64,000 nucleotides of DNA, from positions 124,001 through 188,000 of the forward strand of contig JAPPAK010000007.1 of assembly GCA_026705605.1 (NCBI GenBank), read 5' to 3'. Positions 8,059-17,084 of this stretch are shown piece by piece; within the stretch, counting starts at the first letter, position 1; each line of letters opens with the position of its first letter. The position numbers were made by a program, and so were the translations under genes. The notes beneath the pieces were generated by a model. It searched no databases. It saw nothing but the letters and a program-made list of their open reading frames with translations, and had not been told where the DNA came from. The stretch comes from Chloroflexota bacterium. GTDB lineage: Bacteria; Chloroflexota; Dehalococcoidia; Tepidiformales; Tepidiformaceae.

Positions 8059-8519
8059 CGGGACTGCTCCTCGCGGAAGGCCGTGTAACTCTCGCGGATG
8101 TCGTCGTGCGAGAGCGAGAGGATCGAGGCCGCGAGGTAGGCCGCGTTGCGGGCCCCCCAACCTCCGACTGCGACCCCCGCCACCGGTACGCCGGGCGGCA
8201 TCTGTAACACCCCGTGGATGGCGTCCTGCCCGCCGGCCACCTCGCTCGTCGCGAGGGGCACGCCGATCACCGGCACCGTGGTCAGCGCCGAGACCGCCCC
8301 GGGCAGGGCCGCCGCCCCGCCGGCCGCGCAGATGAACACCTCGATCCCCGCGTCACGGGCGTTCTTCGCGTACTCGTGCACCTTCTCCGGGTTGCGGTGC
8401 GCCGACATCACGTGCGTCTCGTACGGGATGCCGAGCGAGCCAAGGATCTTCTCCGTGGCCTCCATGGCTGACATGTCGTTCTTCGAACCCATCAGGATCG
8501 CGACCAGTGACTTGCTCAT
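8055..8519 (-). CDS. purE: N5-carboxyaminoimidazole ribonucleotide mutase
   Basis: The start is the ATG at 8519, overlapping the purD stop by four bases; the longer in-frame ORF upstream only reads through purD in the wrong frame. The 154-residue protein has the class I PurE pattern: ILMGSKNDMSAM at the N-terminus, MSAHRNPEKVHEYA around residue 40, and AAGGAAALPGAVSALTTVPVIGVP near 68-91. It interconverts N5-CAIR and CAIR in purine synthesis. It is the last gene of a guaA-purD-purE operon. No purK is visible in the window. Confidence 0.95.
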   Translation of the reverse strand: MSKSLVAILMGSKNDMSAMEATEKILGSLGIPYETHVMSAHRNPEKVHEYAKNARDAGIEVFICAAGGAAALPGAVSALTTVPVIGVPLATSEVAGGQDAIHGVLQMPPGVPVAGVAVGGWGARNAAYLAASILSLSHDDIRESYTAFREEQSR

Positions 8520-9790
8520 TCCGTCTCCTCGACTTGTGCGATATCGGTGCGCATGTAGGCGCCTTCGAATGTGATGCGGCGGGCGTTGTCGTACGCCTTC
8601 GCCCGCGCCGCCGCGAGCCTCGGCCCCCGTGCGGTCACCGTCAGGACGCGCCCGCCGTTCGTGACAATGCCCTCGGGCGTCTCCTTCGTCCCCGCGTGGA
8701 ACACCTGGACGTCCTCGTCGATCGCGTCGAGCCCTCCGATCAGGTGCCCGGTCGTGTACGACTCCGGGTATCCCCCGCTCGCCACGACCACCCCGACCGC
8801 CGGCTCGTCCGACCACTCGATGTCGACCGATGCCAGCTCGCCCGCTGCCGCGGCTGAGCAGACCGTGAAGAAGTCGCTCTCCAGCCGCAGCATCAGGATC
8901 TGCGCCTCCGGGTCGCCCAGCCGTGCGTTGTACTCGAGCACGTAGTTGCCCGTTTCCGTGACCATCAGCCCCGGATAGAGCGTCCCGTTGAAGGGCCGCC
9001 CCAGCGCGGCCATCCCCGCGATCGTCGGTTGCACCACGTCCCGGTCGATGGTGGCGTTCATCTCCGCCGTCACGTCGGCGCTCGGGCTGTACGCCCCCAT
9101 CCCGCCCGTGTTGAGTCCGAGGCCGCCCGTCAGCGCCCGCTTGTAGTCTGTCGATGAGGGCGTCATGACGGCCGTCTCGCCATCGCAGATCGCGTGGGCG
9201 CTGGTCTCCCACCCCTGCAGGCACTCCTCGACCACGACCTGGTCGCCCGATGCCCCGAACTCCCGCTTCACCATGATCAGGTCGAGCGCCGCCAGCGCCC
9301 CCTCATGGTCGTCGCACACGAGCGCGCCCTTCCCCGCCGCCAGCCCGCTCGCCTTCACCACCAGCGGCCCGTCCGGAAGCGACTCGACGTAGGCCACCGC
9401 CTCGCGATGGTCCGTGAATGTCCGGTGCGAGGCCGTCGTGATCCCGTGGTCGACCATGAACTGCTTCGACCACGCCTTGCTCGCCTCGATCTGCGCCGCG
9501 TCCGCCGTCGGCCCGTAGCAGGGCAGACCGCGCTCGCGCAGCCGGTCGACCAGCCCCAGCGGTTGCGGGTCGTCCATCGTCGCCAGGTAGAAGTCGATGT
9601 TCAGGTCCGCCGCCGCCTGCACGAGCCCGTCGATGTCGCGCGGCCCGATGGGCACGTTGGTCGCGACCTGCGAGGTGCCGCCGTTCCCCGGCGCGACATA
9701 AATCTCGTCAACCTCGGGGCTCTGGCTCAGCTTCCAGGCGACGGCGTGCTCGCGTCCCCCCTGCCCCGCCAGCAGCACCCGCGCGCCCAC
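8516..9790 (-). CDS. purD: phosphoribosylamine--glycine ligase
   Basis: A 424-residue ATP-grasp enzyme of normal length. It starts with GARVLLAGQGGREHAVAWKL, a near-match to the usual LlIGsGGREHAlawkl. ATP-grasp segments follow, including PLVVKASGLAAGKGALV, and it carries the family signature RLGDPEAQ. It joins glycine to 5-phosphoribosylamine to give GAR. It lies seven bases after guaA and overlaps purE by four, so all three should be translated from one message. Confidence 0.95.
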   Translation of the reverse strand: MGARVLLAGQGGREHAVAWKLSQSPEVDEIYVAPGNGGTSQVATNVPIGPRDIDGLVQAAADLNIDFYLATMDDPQPLGLVDRLRERGLPCYGPTADAAQIEASKAWSKQFMVDHGITTASHRTFTDHREAVAYVESLPDGPLVVKASGLAAGKGALVCDDHEGALAALDLIMVKREFGASGDQVVVEECLQGWETSAHAICDGETAVMTPSSTDYKRALTGGLGLNTGGMGAYSPSADVTAEMNATIDRDVVQPTIAGMAALGRPFNGTLYPGLMVTETGNYVLEYNARLGDPEAQILMLRLESDFFTVCSAAAAGELASVDIEWSDEPAVGVVVASGGYPESYTTGHLIGGLDAIDEDVQVFHAGTKETPEGIVTNGGRVLTVTARGPRLAAARAKAYDNARRITFEGAYMRTDIAQVEETE

Positions 9791-9797
9791 TAGCCCC

Positions 9798-11381
9798 TCA
9801 CTCCCACTCGATCGTCCCCGGCGGCTTGCTCGTGATGTCGTAGACCACCCGGTTCACGGCGTCGACCTCGTTCACGATGCGGTTGGAGACGCGCGCCAGC
9901 AGGTCGTAGGGAAGGCGTGCCCAGTCCGCAGTCATCGCGTCCTCCGCCACCACCGCGCGCAGCCCCACCGCGTAGCCGTAGGTGCGGAAGTCGCCCATCA
10001 CGCCCACCGTCCGAGTGTCCGTCAGCACGGCGAAGCTCTGCCAGAGGTCGCGGTAGAGCCCCGCGGCGCGTACCTCCTCCATGAAGATGGCGTCCGCCGC
10101 CTGCAGCACCCCAACCCGCTCCTCGGTCACCTCCCCGATGATGCGCACGGCCAGCCCCGGCCCCGGGAACGGCTGCCGCCACAGGATTTCGTCCGGGAGG
10201 CCGAGCTCGGCCCCGATCCGCCGCACCTCGTCCTTGAAGAGGAAGCGCAGCGGCTCGACCAGGTCCAGGTCCATCCGCTCCGGCAGCCCGCCGACGTTGT
10301 GGTGGCTCTTGATGCGCGCGGATCCCGCCCCGTGCGAAGCGCTCTCGATGACGTCCGGATACAGCGTCCCCTGGCAGAGGAAGCGCGCCCCCTCGATCGT
10401 CTTCGCCTCCGCCTCGAACACCTCGATGAACGTGTTCCCGATCCGAATGCGCTTCGTCTCCGGGTTCGTCACCTCCGCCAGCGCCGAAAGGAAGCGTTGG
10501 CGCGCGTCGATGTGCCGCAGGTTCATGTGCAGGTTGCGCTCGAAGGTGTCCACCACCTCCTCCGCCTCCCGTGCCCGCAGCAGCCCGTTGTCGACGAAGA
10601 TGCACGTCAGCCGGTCCCCGATGGCGCGGTGCACGAGCGTGGCCGCCACCGCACTGTCCACCCCGCCCGAAAGCCCGCAGACCACCTGCCCATCCCCCAC
10701 CTGCGCCAGGATGGCTTCGACCGTTTCCTCGATGAAGTTCCCCGGCGTCCAGTCCGCCTCCGCCCCGCACACCCCGCGCACGTAGTTCGCGATCAGCTCC
10801 CCGCCCCGCGGCGTGTGGACGACCTCGGGGTGGAACTGGAGCCCGTAGTACCCCCGCTCAACGTCCGCCATCACGGCGATCGGAGAGTTCTCGGAGACCG
10901 CCAGCGAGGCGAATCCCGCCGGCAGCTCTTCGATGCGGTCGCCGTGGCTCATCCACACGTCCAACTCGGCGGGAAGACCCGCCAACAGCGGCGCGTTCAC
11001 GGAGGCGGTGATCGTCGCCGGGCCGAACTCGCGCTCCCGCCCCGGCCCCACCTTGCCCCCGAGCTGGTCCGCCATCAGCTGCATCCCATAGCAGATGCCC
11101 AGCACCGGCAGCCCCGATTCGAACACCCAGTCGGCGGCGCGCGGCGCCTCCGGGTCGTAGACGCTGTTCGGCCCGCCCGAGAGGACGAAGCCGCGCACGT
11201 CGAGATGGTCGAGCACAGAGGCTTCGGCGTTGTAGGGGATGACCTCGCAGTAGGTATTCAGCTCGCGGATGCGGCGTGCGATGAGCATGCTGTACTGCGA
11301 CCCGAAATCGACGACGACGATGGCGGCATGGGGCGAACGCGAGGTGGTCGTGTTTTCCGCTTCGGTCAGGGTCTCGGCCAA
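9798..11381 (-). CDS. guaA: GMP synthase (glutamine-hydrolysing)
   Basis: A 527-residue two-domain enzyme that amidates XMP to GMP. The N-terminal class I glutaminase begins [18 protein letters not shown] and carries the nucleophile motif [10 protein letters not shown]. The ATP pyrophosphatase domain has the P-loop [12 protein letters not shown] near residue 240. The dimerisation tail ends with [11 protein letters not shown], the conserved C-terminus. The start is a TTG at 11381; no better codon precedes the conserved core, and about 20 variable residues precede VVDFGSQ. It is the first gene of the guaA-purD-purE operon, with a likely promoter in the 60-base divergent gap to tsaC. Confidence 0.95.
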   Translation of the reverse strand: MAETLTEAENTTTSRSPHAAIVVVDFGSQYSMLIARRIRELNTYCEVIPYNAEASVLDHLDVRGFVLSGGPNSVYDPEAPRAADWVFESGLPVLGICYGMQLMADQLGGKVGPGREREFGPATITASVNAPLLAGLPAELDVWMSHGDRIEELPAGFASLAVSENSPIAVMADVERGYYGLQFHPEVVHTPRGGELIANYVRGVCGAEADWTPGNFIEETVEAILAQVGDGQVVCGLSGGVDSAVAATLVHRAIGDRLTCIFVDNGLLRAREAEEVVDTFERNLHMNLRHIDARQRFLSALAEVTNPETKRIRIGNTFIEVFEAEAKTIEGARFLCQGTLYPDVIESASHGAGSARIKSHHNVGGLPERMDLDLVEPLRFLFKDEVRRIGAELGLPDEILWRQPFPGPGLAVRIIGEVTEERVGVLQAADAIFMEEVRAAGLYRDLWQSFAVLTDTRTVGVMGDFRTYGYAVGLRAVVAEDAMTADWARLPYDLLARVSNRIVNEVDAVNRVVYDITSKPPGTIEWE

Positions 11382-11405
11382 CTCTGTTCAGCGCTCCGTC
11401 TTCGG

Positions 11406-11434
11406 AAGCTAGCAAAACTGTATAGTTTGGTCAA
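11406..11434 (-). promoter_or_regulatory. divergent guaA/tsaC promoter region with palindrome
   Basis: On the minus strand TTGACC and TAGCTT are spaced 17 bases and would drive guaA. The spacer contains the 14-base palindrome AAACTGTATAGTTT (11415-11428). On the plus strand TATAGT within that palindrome is a -10 candidate for tsaC, whose ATG lies 15 bases further on. The overlapping promoters and palindrome make joint regulation plausible, which is inference. Confidence 0.5.
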
Positions 11435-11441
11435 CGATTTC

Positions 11442-12107
11442 ATGGTCGTCCCTGCCGCTTCTGAACCTTCCGCGCAGTCGATCGCCCGGACCGTCGCCGC
11501 CCTGCGTGACGGCGGCCTCGCCATCCTCGCCACCGATACCGTTTATGGCGTCGCCGCCGACATCCGCCGGGACGACGCCGTGCGCGCCCTCTACGAGGCC
11601 AAGGGCAAGGACCCGCGTGAGCCCCTCCAGCTCCTCTTCCCCGCCGACCCCGGCTCCCTCCTCCCCTACGCCCGCCTCAGCGCCGATGCCAGCCGCCTCA
11701 TCGACGCCCTCGGCCCCGGCCCCTGGACCATCATCACGCCCGCTGCCGATGGCTGGTCGAGTCCCGCCCTCGCCGGTGGCGACACCGTCGGCGTCCGCAT
11801 GCCCCCCGTTCCCACCCTTCAGGCTGTTCTCACCGAGCTCGGCGCGCCCCTCGCCGCCTCCAGCGCCAACCGCCACGGCGACCCCAGCCCCACCACCTGC
11901 GCGGAGGCCCTCGCCTCCCTCGGCGAGTACTGTGCCGCCGCTATCGACGACGGCCCCACCTCCCACGGCCTCGACTCCAGCGTCATCGACTGCAGCGTCA
12001 CCCCGCCCCGTATCCTTCGCGAGGGCGCGCTTCCGGCGGCTGAGGTCGCCGGCCACCTGGGCCTCGCCGAGATCGAGGTCGTGCGGCGCGCGGGAGTAGG
12101 TGGGTGA
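11442..12107 (+). CDS. tsaC: L-threonylcarbamoyladenylate synthase (TsaC/Sua5/YrdC family)
   Basis: The track ORF begins far upstream inside guaA; the ATG at 11442 is the sensible start and gives 221 residues. YrdC-fold motifs follow in order: GLAILATDTVYGVAAD, a GKDPREPLQLLFP segment, SSANRHGDPSPTT, and LDSSVIDC. The enzyme makes threonylcarbamoyl-AMP from threonine, bicarbonate and ATP, the first step of t6A formation at tRNA position 37. The length fits the short TsaC form, not Sua5. Its stop overlaps the pgk GTG by four bases, so the two are co-translated. Confidence 0.88.
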   Translation: MVVPAASEPSAQSIARTVAALRDGGLAILATDTVYGVAADIRRDDAVRALYEAKGKDPREPLQLLFPADPGSLLPYARLSADASRLIDALGPGPWTIITPAADGWSSPALAGGDTVGVRMPPVPTLQAVLTELGAPLAASSANRHGDPSPTTCAEALASLGEYCAAAIDDGPTSHGLDSSVIDCSVTPPRILREGALPAAEVAGHLGLAEIEVVRRAGVGG

Positions 12108-13300
12108 CCGCAGACGGCATCGGCAAGCAGACCGTGCGTGACATCAACGTCCAGGGAGAGCGCGTCCTCCTGCGCGCCGACCTCAACGTGCCCCTCGACG
12201 ATGGCGCTGTCGCCGACGACACACGCATCCGCGAGTCCCTGCCGACCATCCAGTACCTCACCCAGGGCGGCGCCTCCGTTCTCGTCTGCTCGCACCTCGG
12301 CCGGCCCAGGGGCGAGCGCAACGCGGACCTCAGCCTCGCGCCCGTGGGCGAGCGCCTCGCCGAGCTTCTCGGCCAGCCCGTCGCCTTCGCCGAGGACTGC
12401 ATCGGACCGCCGGCGGTGGAGGTCGCCCAGGGCCTCGGCGCCGGCGACGTGGCGCTGCTCGAGAACCTGCGCTTCCACGCCGGGGAGGAGGCGAACGACC
12501 GCATCTTCGCCGCCGTCCTCGGCACGCTCGCAACCGTCTACGTGAACGATGCCTTCGGCGCCGCCCACCGCGCCCACGCCTCCACGGTCGGGGTCGCGAA
12601 CCTGCTCCCCAGCGTTGCCGGCCTGCTCCTGGAGAAGGAGGTGCGCTACCTCGGTTCGCTCGTCGCCGATCCGCCCCGCCCCTTCTCCGCCATCGTTGGC
12701 GGCGCGAAGGTCAGCACGAAGATCGCCGCCATCGACCACCTCCTTCCGAAGCTCGACCGCCTCCTCGTCGGCGGCGGCATGGCCAACACCTTCCTCAAGG
12801 CGAAGGGTGTCGACGTGGGCGCCTCGCTCGTCGAGGACGACCTGCTCGACATGGCCCGCGACATCCTCGCCCGCGCCGATGCCGCCGGCGTGACCGTCAG
12901 CCTTCCCGAGGACGCGGTCGTTGCCACCAGGCTCTCCCCCGACGCCGAAGCCGACACCGTGCCCATCGACGCGTTCCCTCCGGATCGCATGATCCTCGAC
13001 GTTGGACCCGCCACGCTCACCTCCTTCGAGGCCGCTCTCGCCGACACCGCGGCCGTCGTCTGGAACGGCCCCCTCGGCGTCTTCGAAATCGAGCAGTTCG
13101 CAGGCGGCTCCTTCGGCCTTGCCCGCGCCCTCGCCGAACTGGACGCCACGACCGTCGTCGGCGGCGGCGAGACCGCCGCCGTCGTCGCCCGCTCCGGTCT
13201 CGCTGAGCGTTTCACGCACGTCTCGACGGGTGGCGGCGCCTCGCTTGAGATGCTCGAGGGACGTGAGCTTCCCGGCGTCGCCGCCCTCCTCGACGCCTGA
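12104..13300 (+). CDS. pgk: phosphoglycerate kinase
   Basis: A 398-residue glycolytic enzyme that transfers phosphate between 1,3-bisphosphoglycerate and ADP. The N-terminal substrate signature RVLLRADLNVPL is at about residues 22-33 and SHLGRPRG near 64-71. The C-terminal domain has the nucleotide motif VVGGGETAAVV and a terminal TGGGASLEMLEGRELPG. The GTG start is fixed by the four-base overlap with tsaC. It leads a run of lower-glycolysis genes that continues with apgM and tpiA. Confidence 0.96.
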   Translation: MTADGIGKQTVRDINVQGERVLLRADLNVPLDDGAVADDTRIRESLPTIQYLTQGGASVLVCSHLGRPRGERNADLSLAPVGERLAELLGQPVAFAEDCIGPPAVEVAQGLGAGDVALLENLRFHAGEEANDRIFAAVLGTLATVYVNDAFGAAHRAHASTVGVANLLPSVAGLLLEKEVRYLGSLVADPPRPFSAIVGGAKVSTKIAAIDHLLPKLDRLLVGGGMANTFLKAKGVDVGASLVEDDLLDMARDILARADAAGVTVSLPEDAVVATRLSPDAEADTVPIDAFPPDRMILDVGPATLTSFEAALADTAAVVWNGPLGVFEIEQFAGGSFGLARALAELDATTVVGGGETAAVVARSGLAERFTHVSTGGGASLEMLEGRELPGVAALLDA

Positions 13301-13338
13301 GTTTCGACCCTCCCCCACTGCGCCCGTAAGATCGCCGC

Positions 13339-14541
13339 ATGGACCTCGAACTTGCCGCGAAGCTGCAGCAGCCCGCCGAATCCAAGGTCGTCCTCTGCGT
13401 CCTCGATGGCCTCGGTGGCATGGCCCGGCCCGAGACCGAGCGGAGCGAGCTGGAGCAGTCGGACACCCCCAACCTCGATCGCCTCACCGAAACCTCAGAC
13501 GTTGGCCTGACCATGCCCGTGGGGATGGGAATCACCCCGGGGAGCGGCCCCGGCCATCTCTCCCTCTTCGGTTACGACCCCTACCGCTTCGACATCGGTC
13601 GGGGCGTCCTGGAGGCCGTCGGTATCGACTTCGACCTCGGCCCCGACGACGTCGCCGCCCGTGGCAACCTCTGCACGCTCGACGCCGACGGCAACATCAG
13701 CGACCGTCGCGCCGGACGCATCGCCAGCGAGAAGTCGGCCGCCATCGTCGAGCGCCTGCGGGCCATCGAGATCGGCGGCGCCGAGTTGTTCGTCGAGCCC
13801 GTCCGCGAGTACCGCTTCGTGCTCGTTCTGCGCGCCCCCGGCCTCGGCGAGGACGTGACGACTACGGACCCGCAGCGTGAGGGCGTCCCGCCCGTTCCCG
13901 CGGAAGGCGGCGATCCCGCCGGTGAGCGCACCGCCGCGCTCGTCAACGAGTTCGTCGCGAAGGCGGGCGAGCTCCTCGCGGACGAGGAGGTGGCCAACGG
14001 CCTCACCCTGCGGGGCTTCGCCACCTACCCATCCCTCCCGCAGCTAGAGGATGTGTGGGGTCTCCGCGCCGCCGCCCTGGCCGTCTACCCCATGTACCGC
14101 GGCCTCGCCAAGCTTGCCGGGATGCGCGCCCTCGCCTGTCCAGGCGGCATGGAGGAGCAGCTCGCCGTCGCCCGCGAGCGCTGGGACGAGTTCGACTACT
14201 TCTTCATCCACTACAAGAAAACCGACGCCGCCGGTGAGGACGGCAATTTCATCGCCAAGGTGCACGCCCTCGAGGAGTTCGATACCCACGTGCCCGGCCT
14301 CATGGACCTCGGCGCCGACGTCCTCATGGTCGCCGGCGACCACTCGACCCCTGCCCTCATGGCCGCCCACTCGTGGCATCCCGTGCCGTTCCTCCTCAAC
14401 TCCCCCTTTGCCCGCGGCGGTAGCGTCCAGCACTTCACCGAACGCGAGTGCCTCGGTGGCAGCCTCGGCATCTTCCCCGCCGTCGAGGCCATGCCCCTCG
14501 CCATGGCCCACGCCGGCCGCCTGCAGAAGTACGGAGCCTAG
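13339..14541 (+). CDS. apgM: 2,3-bisphosphoglycerate-independent phosphoglycerate mutase, archaeal type (apgM)
   Basis: A 400-residue member of the alkaline phosphatase superfamily. It has LCVLDGLGGMA near the N-terminus, SDTPNLDRLTE, then MGITPGSGPGHLSLFGYDP, and a late metal-site motif AGDHSTPA. It interconverts 3- and 2-phosphoglycerate without cofactor. It is shorter than bacterial GpmI (about 510 residues) and matches the ApgM family found in archaea and some bacteria. TAAGAT ends six bases before the ATG with no Shine-Dalgarno between, which suggests a leaderless mRNA with its own promoter after pgk. Confidence 0.92.
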   Translation: MDLELAAKLQQPAESKVVLCVLDGLGGMARPETERSELEQSDTPNLDRLTETSDVGLTMPVGMGITPGSGPGHLSLFGYDPYRFDIGRGVLEAVGIDFDLGPDDVAARGNLCTLDADGNISDRRAGRIASEKSAAIVERLRAIEIGGAELFVEPVREYRFVLVLRAPGLGEDVTTTDPQREGVPPVPAEGGDPAGERTAALVNEFVAKAGELLADEEVANGLTLRGFATYPSLPQLEDVWGLRAAALAVYPMYRGLAKLAGMRALACPGGMEEQLAVARERWDEFDYFFIHYKKTDAAGEDGNFIAKVHALEEFDTHVPGLMDLGADVLMVAGDHSTPALMAAHSWHPVPFLLNSPFARGGSVQHFTERECLGGSLGIFPAVEAMPLAMAHAGRLQKYGA

Positions 14542-14551
14542 GAAAACGCCA

Positions 14552-15292
14552 ATGCGCCGTCCCTTCATCGCTGGCAACTGGAAGATGAACACGACGGAGG
14601 CCGAGGCCGCCGAGCTCGCCCGCGCCGTCGCCGAGGCGACGGCGGGCGCTCCCTGCGACGTGGCCGTCTGCCCCCCCTTCCCCCACCTCGCCGCCGTCCG
14701 CGACGCCGTTGCCGACAGCGAGGTCGCCGTCGGCGCGCAGGACGTGTACTGGGAGGCCTCCGGCGCATTCACCGGTGAGGTGAGCGTGGCCGCCCTCGAG
14801 TCCTACTGCCGCTACGTCATCATCGGCCATAGCGAACGCCGCGCCCTCTTCGGCGACACGGACGAGTGGGTGAACCGCAAGACCGCTGCCGTCCTCGCCT
14901 CCCCCCTCGACCCCATCGTCGCCGTCGGCGAGACCCTGGCGCAGCGCGAGGCGGGCGAGATGGCGGACGTCCTCGACCGCCAGGTCCGCCGCGGTCTCGC
15001 CGGCCTCGATCTGAGCGACCGCGTCACCATCGCCTACGAGCCCGTCTGGGCCATCGGCACCGGCCAGACCGCCACCCCCGAGATGGCCCAGGAAGCCTGC
15101 GCCCTCATCCGCAGCCTCCTCCGCGAGTTGGGCGGCGACGCCGCCGACGACATTCGCGTCCAGTACGGCGGCAGCGTGAACCCCGGCAATGCCGCCGACC
15201 TCCTCGCCCGGCCCGACATCGACGGCGCCCTCGTCGGCGGCGCCTCCCTTAAGGCCGAGCAGTTCGCCGCCATCGTCGCGGCCGCGGGCTGA
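14552..15292 (+). CDS. tpiA: triosephosphate isomerase
   Basis: The ORF reads back into apgM, but ATG 14552 gives the standard N-terminus MRRPFIAGNWKMN. The 246-residue TIM barrel has the catalytic Lys in NWKMN, the catalytic His in VIIGHSERR, and the catalytic Glu in IAYEPVWAIGTG. The phosphate-binding QYGGSVNPGNA comes near the end. It interconverts DHAP and glyceraldehyde 3-phosphate. It lies ten bases after apgM and four before miaA, so it belongs to the same transcription unit. Confidence 0.97.
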   Translation: MRRPFIAGNWKMNTTEAEAAELARAVAEATAGAPCDVAVCPPFPHLAAVRDAVADSEVAVGAQDVYWEASGAFTGEVSVAALESYCRYVIIGHSERRALFGDTDEWVNRKTAAVLASPLDPIVAVGETLAQREAGEMADVLDRQVRRGLAGLDLSDRVTIAYEPVWAIGTGQTATPEMAQEACALIRSLLRELGGDAADDIRVQYGGSVNPGNAADLLARPDIDGALVGGASLKAEQFAAIVAAAG

Positions 15293-15296
15293 TCCC

Positions 15297-16205
15297 GTGC
15301 GGCGGCTCGTCGCCGTCGTCGGTCCGACTGCCGCCGGCAAGTCGGCCCTCGCCCTCTCGCTCGCCCAGCGCTTCGGCGGCGAGATCATCAACGCGGACAG
15401 CCGCCAGGTGTACCGCGGCATGGACATCGGCACGGCAAAGCCCTCCCCCGAGACTCGCGCCCTGCTCCCCCACCACCTGTACGACATCGCCGACCCCGCC
15501 GACGCCTACAGCCTCGCTCTCTATCGCCGCGACGCCCTCGCCACGCTGGAAGACATCTGGGCCCGTGGCGAGCTTGCCTGGCTCGTCGGCGGCACGGGCC
15601 AGTATGTCTGGGCCCTCCTGGAGGCCTGGCAGGTCCCCGACGTCGCCCCCCAACCCGAGCTTCGCGCCGAGCTCGCCGCTCTCGCCGAGCGCGACGGCCC
15701 CGAGTCCCTCCACGCACGCCTCCGCGCCGTCGACCCCGAGGCCGCCGATCGCATCGACGCGCGCAACGTGCGGCGCGTCATCCGCGCTCTCGAGGTCTAC
15801 GAGGTGACGGGCAGGCCCATCACCTCGTGGCAGACGAAAGGTGTCCCCGACTTCGACTTCCGCATCCTCGGCGTCGAGTGCGAGGAGAAGGAGCTGATCT
15901 GGCGCATCAACCGCCGCACCGAGGCCATGTTCGCCTCCGGCCTCGTCAAGGAGACGCAGGCACTCCTCGACGCCGGCCTCCCCCCGGACGCCTCCGCCCT
16001 CTCCTCCATCGGTTATGCCGAAGCCCTCCGCGAGCTCCGCGGCGAGATCACCCGCGACAAGGCCATCGAGCTCACCAAGCGGTCCACCAAACGCCTCGCC
16101 CGCCGCCAGCGCCAGTGGTTCCGCCCCCAGGACCACCGCATCGCCTGGGCCGGCGACGTCGCCGGTGCGAGCGAGGCGCTGGCCGAGTTCCTCCAGCCCC
16201 GCTGA
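15297..16205 (+). CDS. miaA: tRNA dimethylallyltransferase
   Basis: The start is GTG 15297, four bases after tpiA, giving 302 residues. The P-loop VVGPTAAGKSALALSLA starts at about residue 7. It is followed by INADSRQVYRGMDIGTAKP and then VGGTGQYVWALLE, the DMAPP and tRNA binding signatures. The enzyme adds the dimethylallyl group to adenosine 37 of tRNAs reading UNN codons. It acts on the same tRNA position as the t6A pathway gene tsaC a few kilobases upstream. Confidence 0.95.
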   Translation: MRRLVAVVGPTAAGKSALALSLAQRFGGEIINADSRQVYRGMDIGTAKPSPETRALLPHHLYDIADPADAYSLALYRRDALATLEDIWARGELAWLVGGTGQYVWALLEAWQVPDVAPQPELRAELAALAERDGPESLHARLRAVDPEAADRIDARNVRRVIRALEVYEVTGRPITSWQTKGVPDFDFRILGVECEEKELIWRINRRTEAMFASGLVKETQALLDAGLPPDASALSSIGYAEALRELRGEITRDKAIELTKRSTKRLARRQRQWFRPQDHRIAWAGDVAGASEALAEFLQPR

Positions 16206-16240
16206 CGACCGTCCACTCCGTCGGTTGTACACTCGCGAAC

Positions 16241-17080
16241 ATGCGGGTGACGAAGATGCACGGACTCGGCAACGACTACGTCTACGTCCGCCCCGAGGCG
16301 GAGCAGGACTGGTCCGCGATCGCCCGGCAGGTCAGCGATCGACACTTCGGCGTTGGCAGCGACGGCCTCATCCTCGCTCTCCCCTCCGGCGTGGCCGACC
16401 TGCGCATGCGCATGTTCAATGCCGATGGCTCCGAGGCGGAGATGTGCGGGAACGGCATCCGCTGCCTCGCCAAATACGCCGTCGAGGAGGGCATGGTCCC
16501 CGCCGGCATCGAGTCCGTCACGATCGAGACGCTCGCCGGTGTGCTCACGCTCCAGCTCTTTCGCGAGAACGGCGCCGTCAGCGCTGCCCGGGTCGATATG
16601 GGCCCGCCCAGCTTCGACCCCGCCTCCCTCCCCGCCGACGTGCCCGGCCCCGGCCCCATCGTCGACCACCCCCTGGAGGTCGATGGTATGGAGCTGCGGC
16701 TCACCCTTGCCAGCATGGGCAACCCCCACGCCATCCACTGGATCGATGGCGACGTCGATGACTTCCCCATCGAGCGTATCGGCCCCCAGGTCGAACACCA
16801 CTCCCTCTTCCCCAACCGCACCAACTTCCAGGTCGTGCAGGTGCTGAGCCCCGAGCACGTCCGCCATCGCGTCTGGGAACGCGGCACGGGCATCACCCTC
16901 GCCTCCGGGACCAGCGCCTCGGCCGTCTGCGCCGCCGGACGCCTCACCGGACGCACTGGCGACTCAATCACCGACTCCCTCCCCGGCGGCGACCTCCAGC
17001 TCTCCTGGGACGGCGAAGGGTCCGTCTTCATGACCGGTCCCGCCGCCCGCGTCTTCGACGCCGAGTGGCACGAAGCGTAG
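16241..17080 (+). CDS. dapF: diaminopimelate epimerase with a Ser in place of the second catalytic Cys
   Basis: A 279-residue protein beginning MRVTKMHGLGNDYVYV. The first catalytic Cys is present in MCGNGIRC (about residue 69). The second conserved block, normally ACGTG, reads LASGTSAS, so Ser222 replaces the partner cysteine. Normal DapF uses the two thiols to epimerise LL- to meso-diaminopimelate for lysine and peptidoglycan. Ser-containing variants may work differently or act on another substrate. TACACT ends seven bases before the ATG, so the mRNA may be leaderless. The fold is certain; the reaction is less so. Confidence 0.85.
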   Translation: MRVTKMHGLGNDYVYVRPEAEQDWSAIARQVSDRHFGVGSDGLILALPSGVADLRMRMFNADGSEAEMCGNGIRCLAKYAVEEGMVPAGIESVTIETLAGVLTLQLFRENGAVSAARVDMGPPSFDPASLPADVPGPGPIVDHPLEVDGMELRLTLASMGNPHAIHWIDGDVDDFPIERIGPQVEHHSLFPNRTNFQVVQVLSPEHVRHRVWERGTGITLASGTSASAVCAAGRLTGRTGDSITDSLPGGDLQLSWDGEGSVFMTGPAARVFDAEWHEA

Positions 17081-17084
17081 CCCC

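Noticed and set aside
10299-12107. A 602-codon ORF ending in TsaC
   Set aside because: The first 381 codons lie antisense to guaA and are Arg/His/Pro-rich noise. TsaC starts at 11442.
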